The notes under the pieces: generated by a model
What the model was told of the DNA's origin: nothing
The model's input: the letters and a program-made list of their open reading frames with translations, nothing else
Databases searched by the model: none
Origin: Promethearchaeota archaeon
GTDB lineage: Archaea > Asgardarchaeota > Lokiarchaeia > Sigyniarchaeales > SOKP01
Direction of reading: 5' to 3'
Length of the DNA stretch: 64,000 bases
NCBI GenBank assembly: GCA_016840085.1
Contig: JAEOTA010000018.1
Location: forward strand, 62,001-126,000
Made by a program: the position numbers and the translations under genes
Shown: positions 47,957-57,913 of the stretch, one piece after another
Position numbering within the stretch: the first letter of the stretch is position 1
Layout: each line of letters begins with the position of its first letter

Positions 47957-49317
47957 ATTCTTTCACCATCCTCGTTATTTTTTAAAGCTATTTTAGCTGC
48001 CTTTATAAAATTATCTATAGATTTTTTTGAATTCATTTCAGTGACGCAAACTAATGCAGTACCTTTCATTTCGGGGTAAAATTTTGTAATTTTCAGAGGT
48101 GGAAGTAAATTCATCTTATAGCAATGCTCAATGAAAGCATCTAAATTAGGACATTGGATTAAAAATTCATTGTACGTTGGTTTAACATTTAAAATTTTAT
48201 AACCTGGAACTTTACTAAGCTCTCTTTTTACGTAATTGGATTTTTGAATATTCTGAATCGCAACTTTCCGAAGACCAGTTCTACCTAAAGCTAAAAGGTA
48301 CGTCAGTGCTGCTAACGAGCATAATGCTTGGTTAGTACAGATATTCGAAGATGCTTTCTCTCGTCGAATATGTTGTTCACGTGCTTGTAATGTTAAAAGA
48401 AATCCTTCTTTTTCACCGTTAATTTCTTTAGTCTTTCCTATCAATCTTCCGGGAATTTTTCTCAAAAATTTCTGTTTTGTAGCAAAAATTCCTAAACCAG
48501 GCCCACCGAAAGATGGATTTATTCCAAAAGATTGCCCTTCTGCTACAAAAATATCTATATTTGTTTCTCCTGGAGGTTTCAAAATTCCTAGACATGTAGG
48601 ATCAGTCATGACTTGAATTAATAAACAGTTAGGGAACTTTTGCTTTACATCCTTTGCTAACTGTGAAATATCATTAATATCTCCGAAAAAATTAGGATTT
48701 TGAAATAGTACTGCTGCATCATCATTATCTAATTTATTTAATAGATTATCTTCTGTTGCTGATTTTATTAAAATATTTTGACCCCAACAATATGTTTTTA
48801 CAACCTCTAAATATTCTGGGTGAATTCCTTCAAGCATCATTATAGATTTTTTGTTAGTAATGATTGTAGCCATAATTGCAGCTTCTGCAAGAGCCGTGGA
48901 TCCATCATACATACTTGCATTGGCTACATCCATTTGAGTAAGTCGTGAAATAATTGTTTGATATTCATAAATAGCTTGTAAATATCCCTGACTTGCTTCA
49001 GCTTGATATGGTGTATAAGATGTATAAAATTCCGATCTAGAAATAACAAAATCTACTAATGAAGGAATATAATGATAATAACATCCTGCTCCTAAAAAAG
49101 CACTTGAATATAATTTATTTTTATTTGCTATTTCTTCTAATTTTCGTAAAAGATCTGGTTCTGAAAGAGATGAAGGTAAATCTAACTTTTCCAAATGCAA
49201 ATCTTTTGGAATGTCGTGAAATAAATCATCTAATTTACTAACACCTATTATTTTTAACATTTCTTTTACACTTAAATCATCATGAGGTACAAAATCCATC
49301 CAAGACACCTCAAACAT
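47953..49317 (-). CDS. gcvPA: Glycine dehydrogenase (decarboxylating) subunit 1
   Basis: MDFVPHDDLSVKEMLKIIGVSKLDDLF; SSAFLGAGCYYHYIPSLVDFVISRSEFYTSYTPYQAEASQGYLQAIYEYQT. Confidence 0.95.
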   Translation of the reverse strand: MFEVSWMDFVPHDDLSVKEMLKIIGVSKLDDLFHDIPKDLHLEKLDLPSSLSEPDLLRKLEEIANKNKLYSSAFLGAGCYYHYIPSLVDFVISRSEFYTSYTPYQAEASQGYLQAIYEYQTIISRLTQMDVANASMYDGSTALAEAAIMATIITNKKSIMMLEGIHPEYLEVVKTYCWGQNILIKSATEDNLLNKLDNDDAAVLFQNPNFFGDINDISQLAKDVKQKFPNCLLIQVMTDPTCLGILKPPGETNIDIFVAEGQSFGINPSFGGPGLGIFATKQKFLRKIPGRLIGKTKEINGEKEGFLLTLQAREQHIRREKASSNICTNQALCSLAALTYLLALGRTGLRKVAIQNIQKSNYVKRELSKVPGYKILNVKPTYNEFLIQCPNLDAFIEHCYKMNLLPPLKITKFYPEMKGTALVCVTEMNSKKSIDNFIKAAKIALKNNEDGERI

Positions 49318-49359
49318 AAAAATTATGAGTAGTTAATTTAAAAAAGAAGAAAAAAAACA

Positions 49360-49764
49360 TTAATGATCCTCTTGTTCGATCAATTCTTTATATTGTTCGA
49401 GTGACAGAAGATCTCCTATTTCATCATTATGATTAACTTTTATTTTTATTATCCAACCATCTTCATATGGAGATTTATTTATTAATTCTGGGTTATTGGT
49501 AAGGTTTTCATTGGTTTCAATAATTTCTCCTGACAGTGGCATTAAAACATCACCTACAGCTTTTACAGACTCAATTTCTGCAGTGTTACTGCCCTTTTCA
49601 AATACCATACCAACATCAGGGAGCTCAATGAAAACAATATCTCCTAGTTGATGTTGTGCATAGTCAGTAATCCCTACTGTACCAATATTATCTTTGATTT
49701 TTATCCATTCGTGAGTAGAGGTATAATTTATATCATTAGGTAATTTGTAATCCATAATTTTCAC
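49360..49764 (-). CDS. gcvH: Glycine cleavage system H protein
   Basis: YTSTHEWIKIKDNIGTVGITDYAQHQLGDIVFIELPDVG...AEIESVKAVGDVLMPLSGEI (lipoyl-Lys). Confidence 0.96.
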   Translation of the reverse strand: MKIMDYKLPNDINYTSTHEWIKIKDNIGTVGITDYAQHQLGDIVFIELPDVGMVFEKGSNTAEIESVKAVGDVLMPLSGEIIETNENLTNNPELINKSPYEDGWIIKIKVNHNDEIGDLLSLEQYKELIEQEDH

Positions 49765-49793
49765 TTATTTTCTAAAACTTTAATTATTTGTCC

Positions 49794-50891
49794 TTACACA
49801 TTTCTATAAAAAGGCGTTTGTACGATGATTCCTCTTAAAAGTTTGTTTCTAATTTCAATTTCCAATTCTGTACCAACTTCCTTATATTGAGTTTTTATTA
49901 GACCTAAACCAATAGTCTTCTCTAGAGTTGGTGAATAACCACCAGAAGTTACATACCCAATTTCATTTTCATCTTTAAAAATTTTATAGTTTTCTCTTAT
50001 AATACCCTTATCTATTAAGTTTAGTCCAACTAATGTTCTTTCTGTTCCTTCTGATTTCTGTTTCATTAATACTTCTTTACCAAGATAATCTATTGCTTCT
50101 TTTGGTTTGGCTAACCAATTAAGCCCAGCTTCAATAGGAGTAATTGAATCACTAATCTCATGACCATATAATGAATAACATGCCTCTAATCTCAAGGAGT
50201 CTCTTGCACCTAATCCAGCAGGAGTTGCACCTATTTCTATTAAAATGTTCCAGATTTTCACAGCATATTTATTCTCAAGTGAAAGTTCAAACCCACGTTC
50301 CCCTGTGTATCCTGTTCTTGTAATAAAAATAGGTATGTTATTTAACTTACAATGTGCAAAATAGAATCTATTTATCTTTGCTAAATCAACATCTACTAAT
50401 GGTTGTAAGAGAGTATCGCTTTCTGGACCCTGAAAGGCTAACCTAGATCGTTCATTTGAAAGGTTTGATATCTTTACATCTTGATTCTTAATATGTTTAT
50501 TTAACCATTGCTGATCCTTTTCAATATTAACAGCATTCACAATCATTCTAAAAAAGTCTTCATTTTCCTCATAGTAAACTAAGTCATCAACAACTGTACC
50601 ATTCTCATAGCACATACAAGAATATTGCCCTTTTGATTTCTCTAATAAATTCAAATCATTTATCATTATATATTGAAGAAAAGGGATAATATCTCTACCT
50701 TTTAGAATAAATTCTCCCATATGTGAGATATCAAACACTCCAGCTTTAGATCTAACTGCGTTATGCTCCTTTATGATACTCTCGTATTGTACTGGCATAA
50801 AAAAGTTAGCAAACTCAACCATTCTTGCGCCAAGTTTTATATGTTCCTCATAAAGTGGAGTTTTTTTCAATATCTTGTGTTCTTCATTCAT
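49794..50891 (-). CDS. gcvT: Glycine cleavage system T protein (aminomethyltransferase)
   Basis: KKTPLYEEHIKLGARMVEFANFFMPVQYESIIKEHNAVRSKAGVFDISHMGEF; GARDSLRLEACYSLYGHEI. Confidence 0.96.
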   Translation of the reverse strand: MNEEHKILKKTPLYEEHIKLGARMVEFANFFMPVQYESIIKEHNAVRSKAGVFDISHMGEFILKGRDIIPFLQYIMINDLNLLEKSKGQYSCMCYENGTVVDDLVYYEENEDFFRMIVNAVNIEKDQQWLNKHIKNQDVKISNLSNERSRLAFQGPESDTLLQPLVDVDLAKINRFYFAHCKLNNIPIFITRTGYTGERGFELSLENKYAVKIWNILIEIGATPAGLGARDSLRLEACYSLYGHEISDSITPIEAGLNWLAKPKEAIDYLGKEVLMKQKSEGTERTLVGLNLIDKGIIRENYKIFKDENEIGYVTSGGYSPTLEKTIGLGLIKTQYKEVGTELEIEIRNKLLRGIIVQTPFYRNV

Positions 50892-51056
50892 TTTTACTAC
50901 ACTCTTTTAATAGCATTAATGTGTAAATCATTAATATAAATTAATGATTAAATTAAATTTTTAGGGTTAAATGTAATCCTTTATTTAAGATTAATACTGA
51001 AAAATCAATATCAATAATCATAAAAGTTTAATTATTAAGCTTATTTTTATAAAAAA

Positions 51057-51962
51057 ATGAATGATGATAAAAATAATAAGAATTATTTCTTATCTTTTAT
51101 AGATATAATAAATGAGAGCTTAATAAGAGACTTCATTTTATTCAGCTTCCTTTTTGTATTAGTATTAACTCAAGTATGGGACAATATTTTTTTATTGTTA
51201 TTTCCTTTAATTACATTTTCATTTTCATTATTTTTTAGAGTAATTAACACAAATAAATGGAGAACTGAATTTGATAATAGTCCTATTATTTACAATCCTT
51301 TAGGATTAGAAAAAAAACATGCGAATCGATTATTTTTTTCAGCTTTAATCCAATTGCTCTTAATATTTTGGATGGGGAGTGAGTCTTTATATCATCCACA
51401 TTTGATTACAGAATATATTCCGTACTTTACGATTTTATTTATTTTCTCATATACTTTTGGATTTTTTTGGATTTTTCTTGATTTTTGGAAATATTCTAAA
51501 ATAGAGATAACTACCAGATCAAATGATCTAAAATCTTCTCAAGAGAGTGAGAAAGCTTTTTCTCATGATTTAAGCAAAGTCATATCTTTCTTAAAAATGA
51601 AAGAGTTTATAATAATTTCTATTGTTAATTTTTCGGTATTTGTTGTTTTAAATCTTATAAATTTGATATCTATGATACTTATACAAAATAATTTCCCTTT
51701 GAGATTAGAGCTTAATTTACCAGGAACAAGAAGCCAAGGGTCAAATCCAATAACCTTACCATTAAGTTTCTACGGTTTCCTTATTATTTCACCTGTATTA
51801 ACAATTATTTTTCTAATTTTTAATTATAGATTTATTAACAATATTAATATAGAAAAACTACATGAGATTCTTGAGTCCTTACCAAGAACCATTCAAATAA
51901 AAGTAATTGAAAACCTTAAAACATTGAATAACAAAATAGAAGAAGATTTGAAAATTGAATAA
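51057..51962 (+). CDS. Hypothetical multi-pass membrane protein
   Basis: Several hydrophobic segments, long open frame. Confidence 0.55.
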   Translation: MNDDKNNKNYFLSFIDIINESLIRDFILFSFLFVLVLTQVWDNIFLLLFPLITFSFSLFFRVINTNKWRTEFDNSPIIYNPLGLEKKHANRLFFSALIQLLLIFWMGSESLYHPHLITEYIPYFTILFIFSYTFGFFWIFLDFWKYSKIEITTRSNDLKSSQESEKAFSHDLSKVISFLKMKEFIIISIVNFSVFVVLNLINLISMILIQNNFPLRLELNLPGTRSQGSNPITLPLSFYGFLIISPVLTIIFLIFNYRFINNINIEKLHEILESLPRTIQIKVIENLKTLNNKIEEDLKIE

Positions 51963-52026
51963 AATTTAATTAAATCAAGTTTAATATTAATAATAATAGT
52001 GTTTAGATTAAATTTGGATCTTGATT

Positions 52027-52557
52027 ATGGCTCAGCAAAAGCTATTATTCAAAGTCGTCGTTGTAGGTGATGGCGGAATTGGTAAAAGCACTATGGTTCA
52101 GAGATTGACAACGGGTCAATTCATTCCGCAAAAGATTACAATAGGAACAGATCTAGCGGTAGAAGAGATCCAAGTTAATGAGAGGATTACAGTGCGACTT
52201 CAAATATGGGATTTTGCAGGAGAACGACGGTTTAGACTCTTTTTACCTAATTATTCAAGAGGTGCTACTGGTTGTTTATTATGTTATGATATAACCCGGC
52301 GAAGTAGCTTTGATAACTTGATTGAATGGTATGATATTGTAAGTAATAATGCTGATAATCCCGTAATTATTTTAGTTGGAGAAAAACTTGATTTAGTAGA
52401 TGTTAGAAGGAGTGTTGACTATGAACAAGCCGAAGAGTTTAAAGAAAAATATAATTTAGATTATTTTTTTGAAACATCTTCCAAGAGTGGTGAAAATAAT
52501 AATGCAGTTTTTACAACATTAACAAGCTCTATTTTGAAAAAACGGGGATATATATAA
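52027..52557 (+). CDS. Rab-like small GTPase
   Basis: VVVGDGGIGKSTMVQRL, TIGTDL, WDFAGERRF, VGEKLDL, ETSSKSG. Confidence 0.92.
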   Translation: MAQQKLLFKVVVVGDGGIGKSTMVQRLTTGQFIPQKITIGTDLAVEEIQVNERITVRLQIWDFAGERRFRLFLPNYSRGATGCLLCYDITRRSSFDNLIEWYDIVSNNADNPVIILVGEKLDLVDVRRSVDYEQAEEFKEKYNLDYFFETSSKSGENNNAVFTTLTSSILKKRGYI

Positions 52558-52649
52558 TGATTTAAATTTAGTTGTGACGAAAATCAACTAAGATTTAATT
52601 AAAATAAATATAAAAAAAATATTAGTAAAAATAGTATTTATTATTTCTA

Positions 52650-53594
52650 TTACTCTTCAAGTATATCTTTTAATTCATCAACATTAAAATTAAGATACTT
52701 AGCTGTTATTAAATCTTTCCCAAGAAGAGTTAAAAAATTTTTCTTTCGCTTTTTATTTAGGAATTTTTTCATCTCAGATAAATCTGGATTTGGATCAGTG
52801 ATTTCAAGCAATTTCTTCTTAAGCGCAGTATCAACAACTTTTTGCCCTATATCTGTTCTAATAATAAGAAAAGCTTCCCCAGATCCTTTTGGAGCGCCCC
52901 AGGGGGAGTAAGATATGTCTGAAAATTCTCCAGAAAAGTCAGTACAATATTTGCATCCTGTCATACCACCTGAAGAGCAGGCAAACGCAATCTTTAGGCT
53001 TGTTCGCTCAGCTCCCGTGTTAAAGTCTGAAGTAAGAATTTTCGCAAGACCTTGGAGATGACATGGATTACCTATGATTCCAATATCACGTTTATAATCT
53101 TTGTAAGCCTGTCCTATACCAGTAATTAATGGTCCTGCATTATCCATTGTCTTCTTTGGGATGTATTTTTTCGCATCTTTAACATTATCAACTACAACTG
53201 GGAAAGCAACTGGAGGTTTTTTGCTTTTAGGTTCACTTAAAACCATATGTTTTACAATACCCGCATCAAATGCAGCAACTACAAGATTATACAAGATATC
53301 ATTCTTATTACTTGATTTAACTTGAATTATATCATTGTAAACGCCAACACCTAAATCAACACGTGTTTTACCATATAATTTTTGTTCCATTTCTGATATT
53401 CGTAAAAAACTCCTTGGACACGCATTATAACATAAACCTATCGTTTCAGCACATTCATCTACAACAAAAGCTTCTCCCGTTTCTTGGTTAAAATCCATAT
53501 GTGGGCAAAAGGCATTACAACTTCCACAATGAATGCATAGTCCAGCATATATTACCTCATTTTCGAGATCTTGACTTGATTTTTCGACTTTCAT
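52650..53594 (-). CDS. FrhB/FdhB-type F420-reducing (coenzyme F420 hydrogenase beta-like) Fe-S protein
   Basis: GLCIHCGSCNAFCPHMDFN, GNPCHLQGLAKI, KIAFACSSGGMTGCKYCTDFSGEFSDISYSPWGAPKGSGEAFLIIRT. Confidence 0.85.
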   Translation of the reverse strand: MKVEKSSQDLENEVIYAGLCIHCGSCNAFCPHMDFNQETGEAFVVDECAETIGLCYNACPRSFLRISEMEQKLYGKTRVDLGVGVYNDIIQVKSSNKNDILYNLVVAAFDAGIVKHMVLSEPKSKKPPVAFPVVVDNVKDAKKYIPKKTMDNAGPLITGIGQAYKDYKRDIGIIGNPCHLQGLAKILTSDFNTGAERTSLKIAFACSSGGMTGCKYCTDFSGEFSDISYSPWGAPKGSGEAFLIIRTDIGQKVVDTALKKKLLEITDPNPDLSEMKKFLNKKRKKNFLTLLGKDLITAKYLNFNVDELKDILEE

Positions 53595-53765
53595 TTAATT
53601 ATAACACATACTTCATTATTTCTGTTTGTGTGAAACTTCACACTATAATAGAAATAATAGAACACAAAATATAAAGTTTAAACTTTCCTTTTAACAGACT
53701 AAAAATATAAGATAATTGCTTTTTTCATTATATTCAAAAAAATCAAATAAATTATATAGTTAAAA

Positions 53766-55031
53766 ATGAATAAAGAAATAAAGGAAGCGTATGATCTAGC
53801 TTCTAAAAAGTATGAAAATCTTGGAATTAATACAGAAAAAATATTGGAACACCTAAAGGAAATTCCAATCTCAATTCATGCTTGGCAGGGTGATGATGTT
53901 GGAGGTTTTGAAAGACCTAATGCAGAACTAACCGGAGGAGGAATTATAGCTACAGGAAATTATTTCGGAAAAGCAAGAAATATACAAGAACTTAAGTTAG
54001 ACTTAGAAAAAGCACTTTCTTTAATTCCAGGGAATCATCGCATAAACTTACATTCTTTTCATGGTGATTTTGGAGGAAAATTTGTTGATCGTAATCAATA
54101 TAAGATTGAGTATTTTCACTCTTGGATTGACTGGGCTGATGAAAAAGAAGTAAAATTAGATCTTAATAGTACTCTCTTTTCGCATCCGAAAGCCGATGAT
54201 GGATTTACTTTGAGTAGTAAAGTAAAAGAAATTCGTCAATTCTGGATGGAACATGTTTGTAGATGTCGAGAAATAAGTGCTGAAATTGGAAGACAATTAA
54301 AAAGCCCTTGTATTCATAATATCTGGATACCTGACGGTTTAAAAGACATCCCTATCGATAGAAAGGGATATAGAGAATTATTAAAAGACTCTTTAGATGA
54401 GATTCTAAGAGATAAATATCCTTCTTCTATAATGAAAGATTCTCTTGAGGGCAAGCTTTTTGGCATTGGTAGTGAAGCGTTTGTAGTTGGAAGCAATGAA
54501 TTCTATTTATGTTATGCTATCGCCAACCAAAAAATGTTAACTCTTGATACGGGACATTTTCATCCCACTGAATCTGTAGGAGATAAAATATCTGCAATTC
54601 TCCCATTTATCCCAGAATTAATGCTTCATATAAGCCGTGGTGTAAGATGGGACAGCGATCATGTTGTAATTTTGAGTGATGATCTAATTCAACTAGCTGA
54701 AGAAATAGTAAAAAGTCAGGCTATGGATAAAATACATATAGCATTAGATTATTTTGACGCATCAATTAATCGTATTAGTGCCTGGGTGATCGGCACACGA
54801 GCAGTTCAAAAAAGCCTATTATATGCTCTGCTTCAACCATGGGATATGTTAAGAGAGTATGAAGAGAATGGACAATATTTTCAAAGACTTGCCTTTTTAG
54901 AAGAATTAAAAACACTTCCATTTGGTGCTGTATGGGACTTTTTTTGTTTAAAAAATGATGTTCCAGTAGGATATTCTTGGATTAAAGAAATCGAGAAATA
55001 TGAAATGACCGTATTACGAGAGAGAAGTTAA
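53766..55031 (+). CDS. rhaA: L-rhamnose isomerase
   Basis: SIHAWQGDDVGGFERPNAELTGGGIIATGNYFGKARNIQELKLDLEKALSLIPGNHRINLHSFHGDFGGKFVDRN. Confidence 0.9.
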   Translation: MNKEIKEAYDLASKKYENLGINTEKILEHLKEIPISIHAWQGDDVGGFERPNAELTGGGIIATGNYFGKARNIQELKLDLEKALSLIPGNHRINLHSFHGDFGGKFVDRNQYKIEYFHSWIDWADEKEVKLDLNSTLFSHPKADDGFTLSSKVKEIRQFWMEHVCRCREISAEIGRQLKSPCIHNIWIPDGLKDIPIDRKGYRELLKDSLDEILRDKYPSSIMKDSLEGKLFGIGSEAFVVGSNEFYLCYAIANQKMLTLDTGHFHPTESVGDKISAILPFIPELMLHISRGVRWDSDHVVILSDDLIQLAEEIVKSQAMDKIHIALDYFDASINRISAWVIGTRAVQKSLLYALLQPWDMLREYEENGQYFQRLAFLEELKTLPFGAVWDFFCLKNDVPVGYSWIKEIEKYEMTVLRERS

Positions 55032-55041
55032 TTATAAGAGA

Positions 55042-55332
55042 TTAACTCTCCTCATCAGAGTCCTCTAAAAAACGAGAACAGGTATCATCCAGTTTTTTAA
55101 TTAAGTGGTCTCGATCTTTCCAAGAAATCCAAGTATTTCCTGATTTTTCAAAATTAAAACCCTCGTATTCTTCATTTATCTTAGCTAAAGTTTTTTTAAT
55201 AAAACTCCAAGAAAAACCTGTGTCTTCCACTATTTTTGCTATAGCAATAGGATGATTAATTTCAAGATGATTATTAAAATAATCGATTATTTTTTCAAAT
55301 CCAGATTTAGGAGATGTATTTGTTTCAGACAT
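55042..55332 (-). CDS. Small winged-helix-like protein
   Basis: NHPIAIAKIVEDTGFSWSFIKKTLAKINEEYEGFNFEKSGNTWISW reads as HTH/wing. Confidence 0.45.
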   Translation of the reverse strand: MSETNTSPKSGFEKIIDYFNNHLEINHPIAIAKIVEDTGFSWSFIKKTLAKINEEYEGFNFEKSGNTWISWKDRDHLIKKLDDTCSRFLEDSDEES

Positions 55333-55416
55333 CTTAATTAGATATTAATAAGTATTCAAATAATTAAATTCCTTGTATTATTAAAAGTAATATAAAAAAA
55401 GTGTTATTAAAGAAGT

Positions 55417-56433
55417 TTATTTCGATTTTTTCCCTTCTTTATGGAAGAAAATAGCGTAGAGCCCAAATAATAATGTACAAATTAAAAATATACCTAATAA
55501 CCAAAGATGAAGGTTTATAATAACTTCAGTAGGAGTAGGAGATCCTGTAATAATTGGTATGATTTTTGTTAATTGAGCATATAATTTCATTATTATAACA
55601 AATAATGCTATTGTATCTGCTCTAAATATTATAAGTTTGCTTTTTAAATATTGTACTTTATCGAATATGGAGCCAACAATAAAGAGAAAAAGGAATAAGT
55701 CGATTAAAAATGAAATCCAAGCATATGATGGAGTAATTGGAAATAATAGTTCGGCAATAGTGTCAATAATTATGAACAGGATATACAGAAAGGTTAATAT
55801 GTAAAATAAAGGGATGAAAGCTGCTAGTTTTTGAACAAATAGCAGTCTTATTAAAACAAAAGCCAATAGAATTAGATCAACAAAAAACATTGTGCGGAAT
55901 ATATTAGCACTTACAGTATCAATAGGGGAGGGCATAGTTTGGAAAAATTTCCAAAAATACCAAAAAGCTAATAATCCAAAAATACCAAAAACTACAAATT
56001 CTAGTGGTCGTGTAATTTTTCTCGATTTTTTTTTATTATACAAATAATCATCAATTTTAGTAGAGGAATCAATGCACAATTTAAAGGCAAAGCCAGCAGT
56101 TAGTATTTGGTTTGATATTAAGAAAAAATTCCTAAAAAACTCCGTTTTCATTATATTTTCGAATACGAAAATTATTGTTAATGATAATAAAAATAAAATA
56201 AGAATTATCACATTACTTAATTTATCAATGGGTCTTAGGAATGAAATTATTAACAATAGAAAAGCAAAAAACCCTAAAACACCAATAAATTGTAAAATAA
56301 AGAAGTTATACCCATAAGCGGGAATATACGCATATCCAATTAATAGCAGAAACCAGGCTGTGATAAATAATATTATTATAATAGCAAAAATGGGTTTTTT
56401 AAATAGATTTTTTAATCCCGCTATAAATGACAT
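55417..56433 (-). CDS. Hypothetical multi-pass membrane protein
   Basis: About nine hydrophobic segments. Confidence 0.55.
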   Translation of the reverse strand: MSFIAGLKNLFKKPIFAIIIILFITAWFLLLIGYAYIPAYGYNFFILQFIGVLGFFAFLLLIISFLRPIDKLSNVIILILFLLSLTIIFVFENIMKTEFFRNFFLISNQILTAGFAFKLCIDSSTKIDDYLYNKKKSRKITRPLEFVVFGIFGLLAFWYFWKFFQTMPSPIDTVSANIFRTMFFVDLILLAFVLIRLLFVQKLAAFIPLFYILTFLYILFIIIDTIAELLFPITPSYAWISFLIDLFLFLFIVGSIFDKVQYLKSKLIIFRADTIALFVIIMKLYAQLTKIIPIITGSPTPTEVIINLHLWLLGIFLICTLLFGLYAIFFHKEGKKSK

Positions 56434-56628
56434 TTTAATAGTCTCTTATTAATGATTTTGAATTTTGTATATTAAATACAATATAAGTTTTTTGATAAAA
56501 TAACATTTTCTCGATAAGAATTGACAAAAAGTTAAAAATACTATAAATTAATCCTTATTACAATTAAATATTTATTTAATTTCCAGTTTATTAATTCTAA
56601 TACATATCTGATTTCAGTTTAATTAATT

Positions 56629-57885
56629 TTGAATGTTTCATCAACACCAGAAGAAATCGAGCAGTATTTTACAGATAATTTAATGAGTAAAGAAGAAGCT
56701 CACTCAATATTTAGCACATTTATTGAAAACTGTGATTCTGATAGAATTAGAGCCAAATTCCTTGAAACATTTACAAAAATGGCTCCTAAAAATGAAAATA
56801 CTTTTAAAATTCTTGAAAATTGTTTAATTTCAGATGAAAGTCCTTTAGTAAGAAGCACTGCTGCTCGCTACATTTTACGTGAGTTCCCCAAATTTAGCTT
56901 AATACCATTACGTTATATGATTCACAATGACAGATCCATTATTGTATTAAAGATCTTTTTAGATCTTTTAGAATACCCAAATAATCAATATTCTTATGAG
57001 TTGAAAAAGGAATTATTTAACAAATTAGCAAAATCATATCAAGTTGTTCTTGAAGAATCAAAATTTATGTTAGAAATAGAAAGTATGATAAATAGAAATT
57101 CGGATATTAATTTTTCTAAACCAATAATAAGCAAAAATCATGTTACAGCTTTAGATTTTGCAGGACAAAAATTAAAAAAGATTCCTGACTCCATTGGTTC
57201 TGTTTCAAAATTACAGTATTTAAATTTATGGGATAATAATTTAACTACACTACCAAAATCAATTGAACTTCTATCAAACCTTAAGTATCTCTTCTTAGAT
57301 TGGAATAGATTCACTAAATTTCCAGATTTAAGATGGGATAAATTAATATCATTAGAAAAAATGAGTATCACAAATAATTTTAAATTGAGGGAATTTCCCA
57401 ACTCGTTATTTTTACTTATTAAACAAAACCTCATTAAAAAATATATTAACGAAGGAGTTCATTCGAATGACGCATTTGTTTTGGGATTATTAGAGATTCT
57501 GACTGGTATGAAATTAAGAAAATTAACAAAAAACAAATTACCTAGATTATATACGTGTAGTTATAAAGTTGATTTAGATGGGCATATCATTGGAATATAT
57601 TTATATGGTTACCACAGTTTTCAAATTAATTTAATACCAATCCAGATATGCAGATTGAAGCACCTTGAAGAACTTATATTACGAGGTCAAAATATTCAAA
57701 TTATTCCAGAATGCATTAAAAGCTTAAAATCATTAAAGCATTTAGATTTATTCCAAAATGATATTAGATTTGTTCCTGATTATCTTAAAGAATTGCATGC
57801 ATTAGAATTATTAGATTTAGGAGAAAATAAAATTAGAGAGATTCCTGAATCATTAACACAATTAAAACTAGAATTTTGGGTATAA
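56629..57885 (+). CDS. HEAT-like plus leucine-rich-repeat protein
   Basis: N-terminal helical repeats (CLISDESPLVRSTAARYILREF); LRRs KLQYLNLWDNNLTTLPKSIELLSNLKYLFLDWN and SLKHLDLFQNDIRFVPDYLKELHALELLDLGENKIREIPESL. Confidence 0.85.
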   Translation: MNVSSTPEEIEQYFTDNLMSKEEAHSIFSTFIENCDSDRIRAKFLETFTKMAPKNENTFKILENCLISDESPLVRSTAARYILREFPKFSLIPLRYMIHNDRSIIVLKIFLDLLEYPNNQYSYELKKELFNKLAKSYQVVLEESKFMLEIESMINRNSDINFSKPIISKNHVTALDFAGQKLKKIPDSIGSVSKLQYLNLWDNNLTTLPKSIELLSNLKYLFLDWNRFTKFPDLRWDKLISLEKMSITNNFKLREFPNSLFLLIKQNLIKKYINEGVHSNDAFVLGLLEILTGMKLRKLTKNKLPRLYTCSYKVDLDGHIIGIYLYGYHSFQINLIPIQICRLKHLEELILRGQNIQIIPECIKSLKSLKHLDLFQNDIRFVPDYLKELHALELLDLGENKIREIPESLTQLKLEFWV

Positions 57886-57913
57886 ATTGACTTAAAATAC
57901 TTAAAATTTATTA

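Noticed and set aside
46520-50891. Glycine-cleavage operon as a novel system
   Set aside because: Complete, ordinary gcvT-H-PA-PB cluster; only the gcvPB start codon is unusual.
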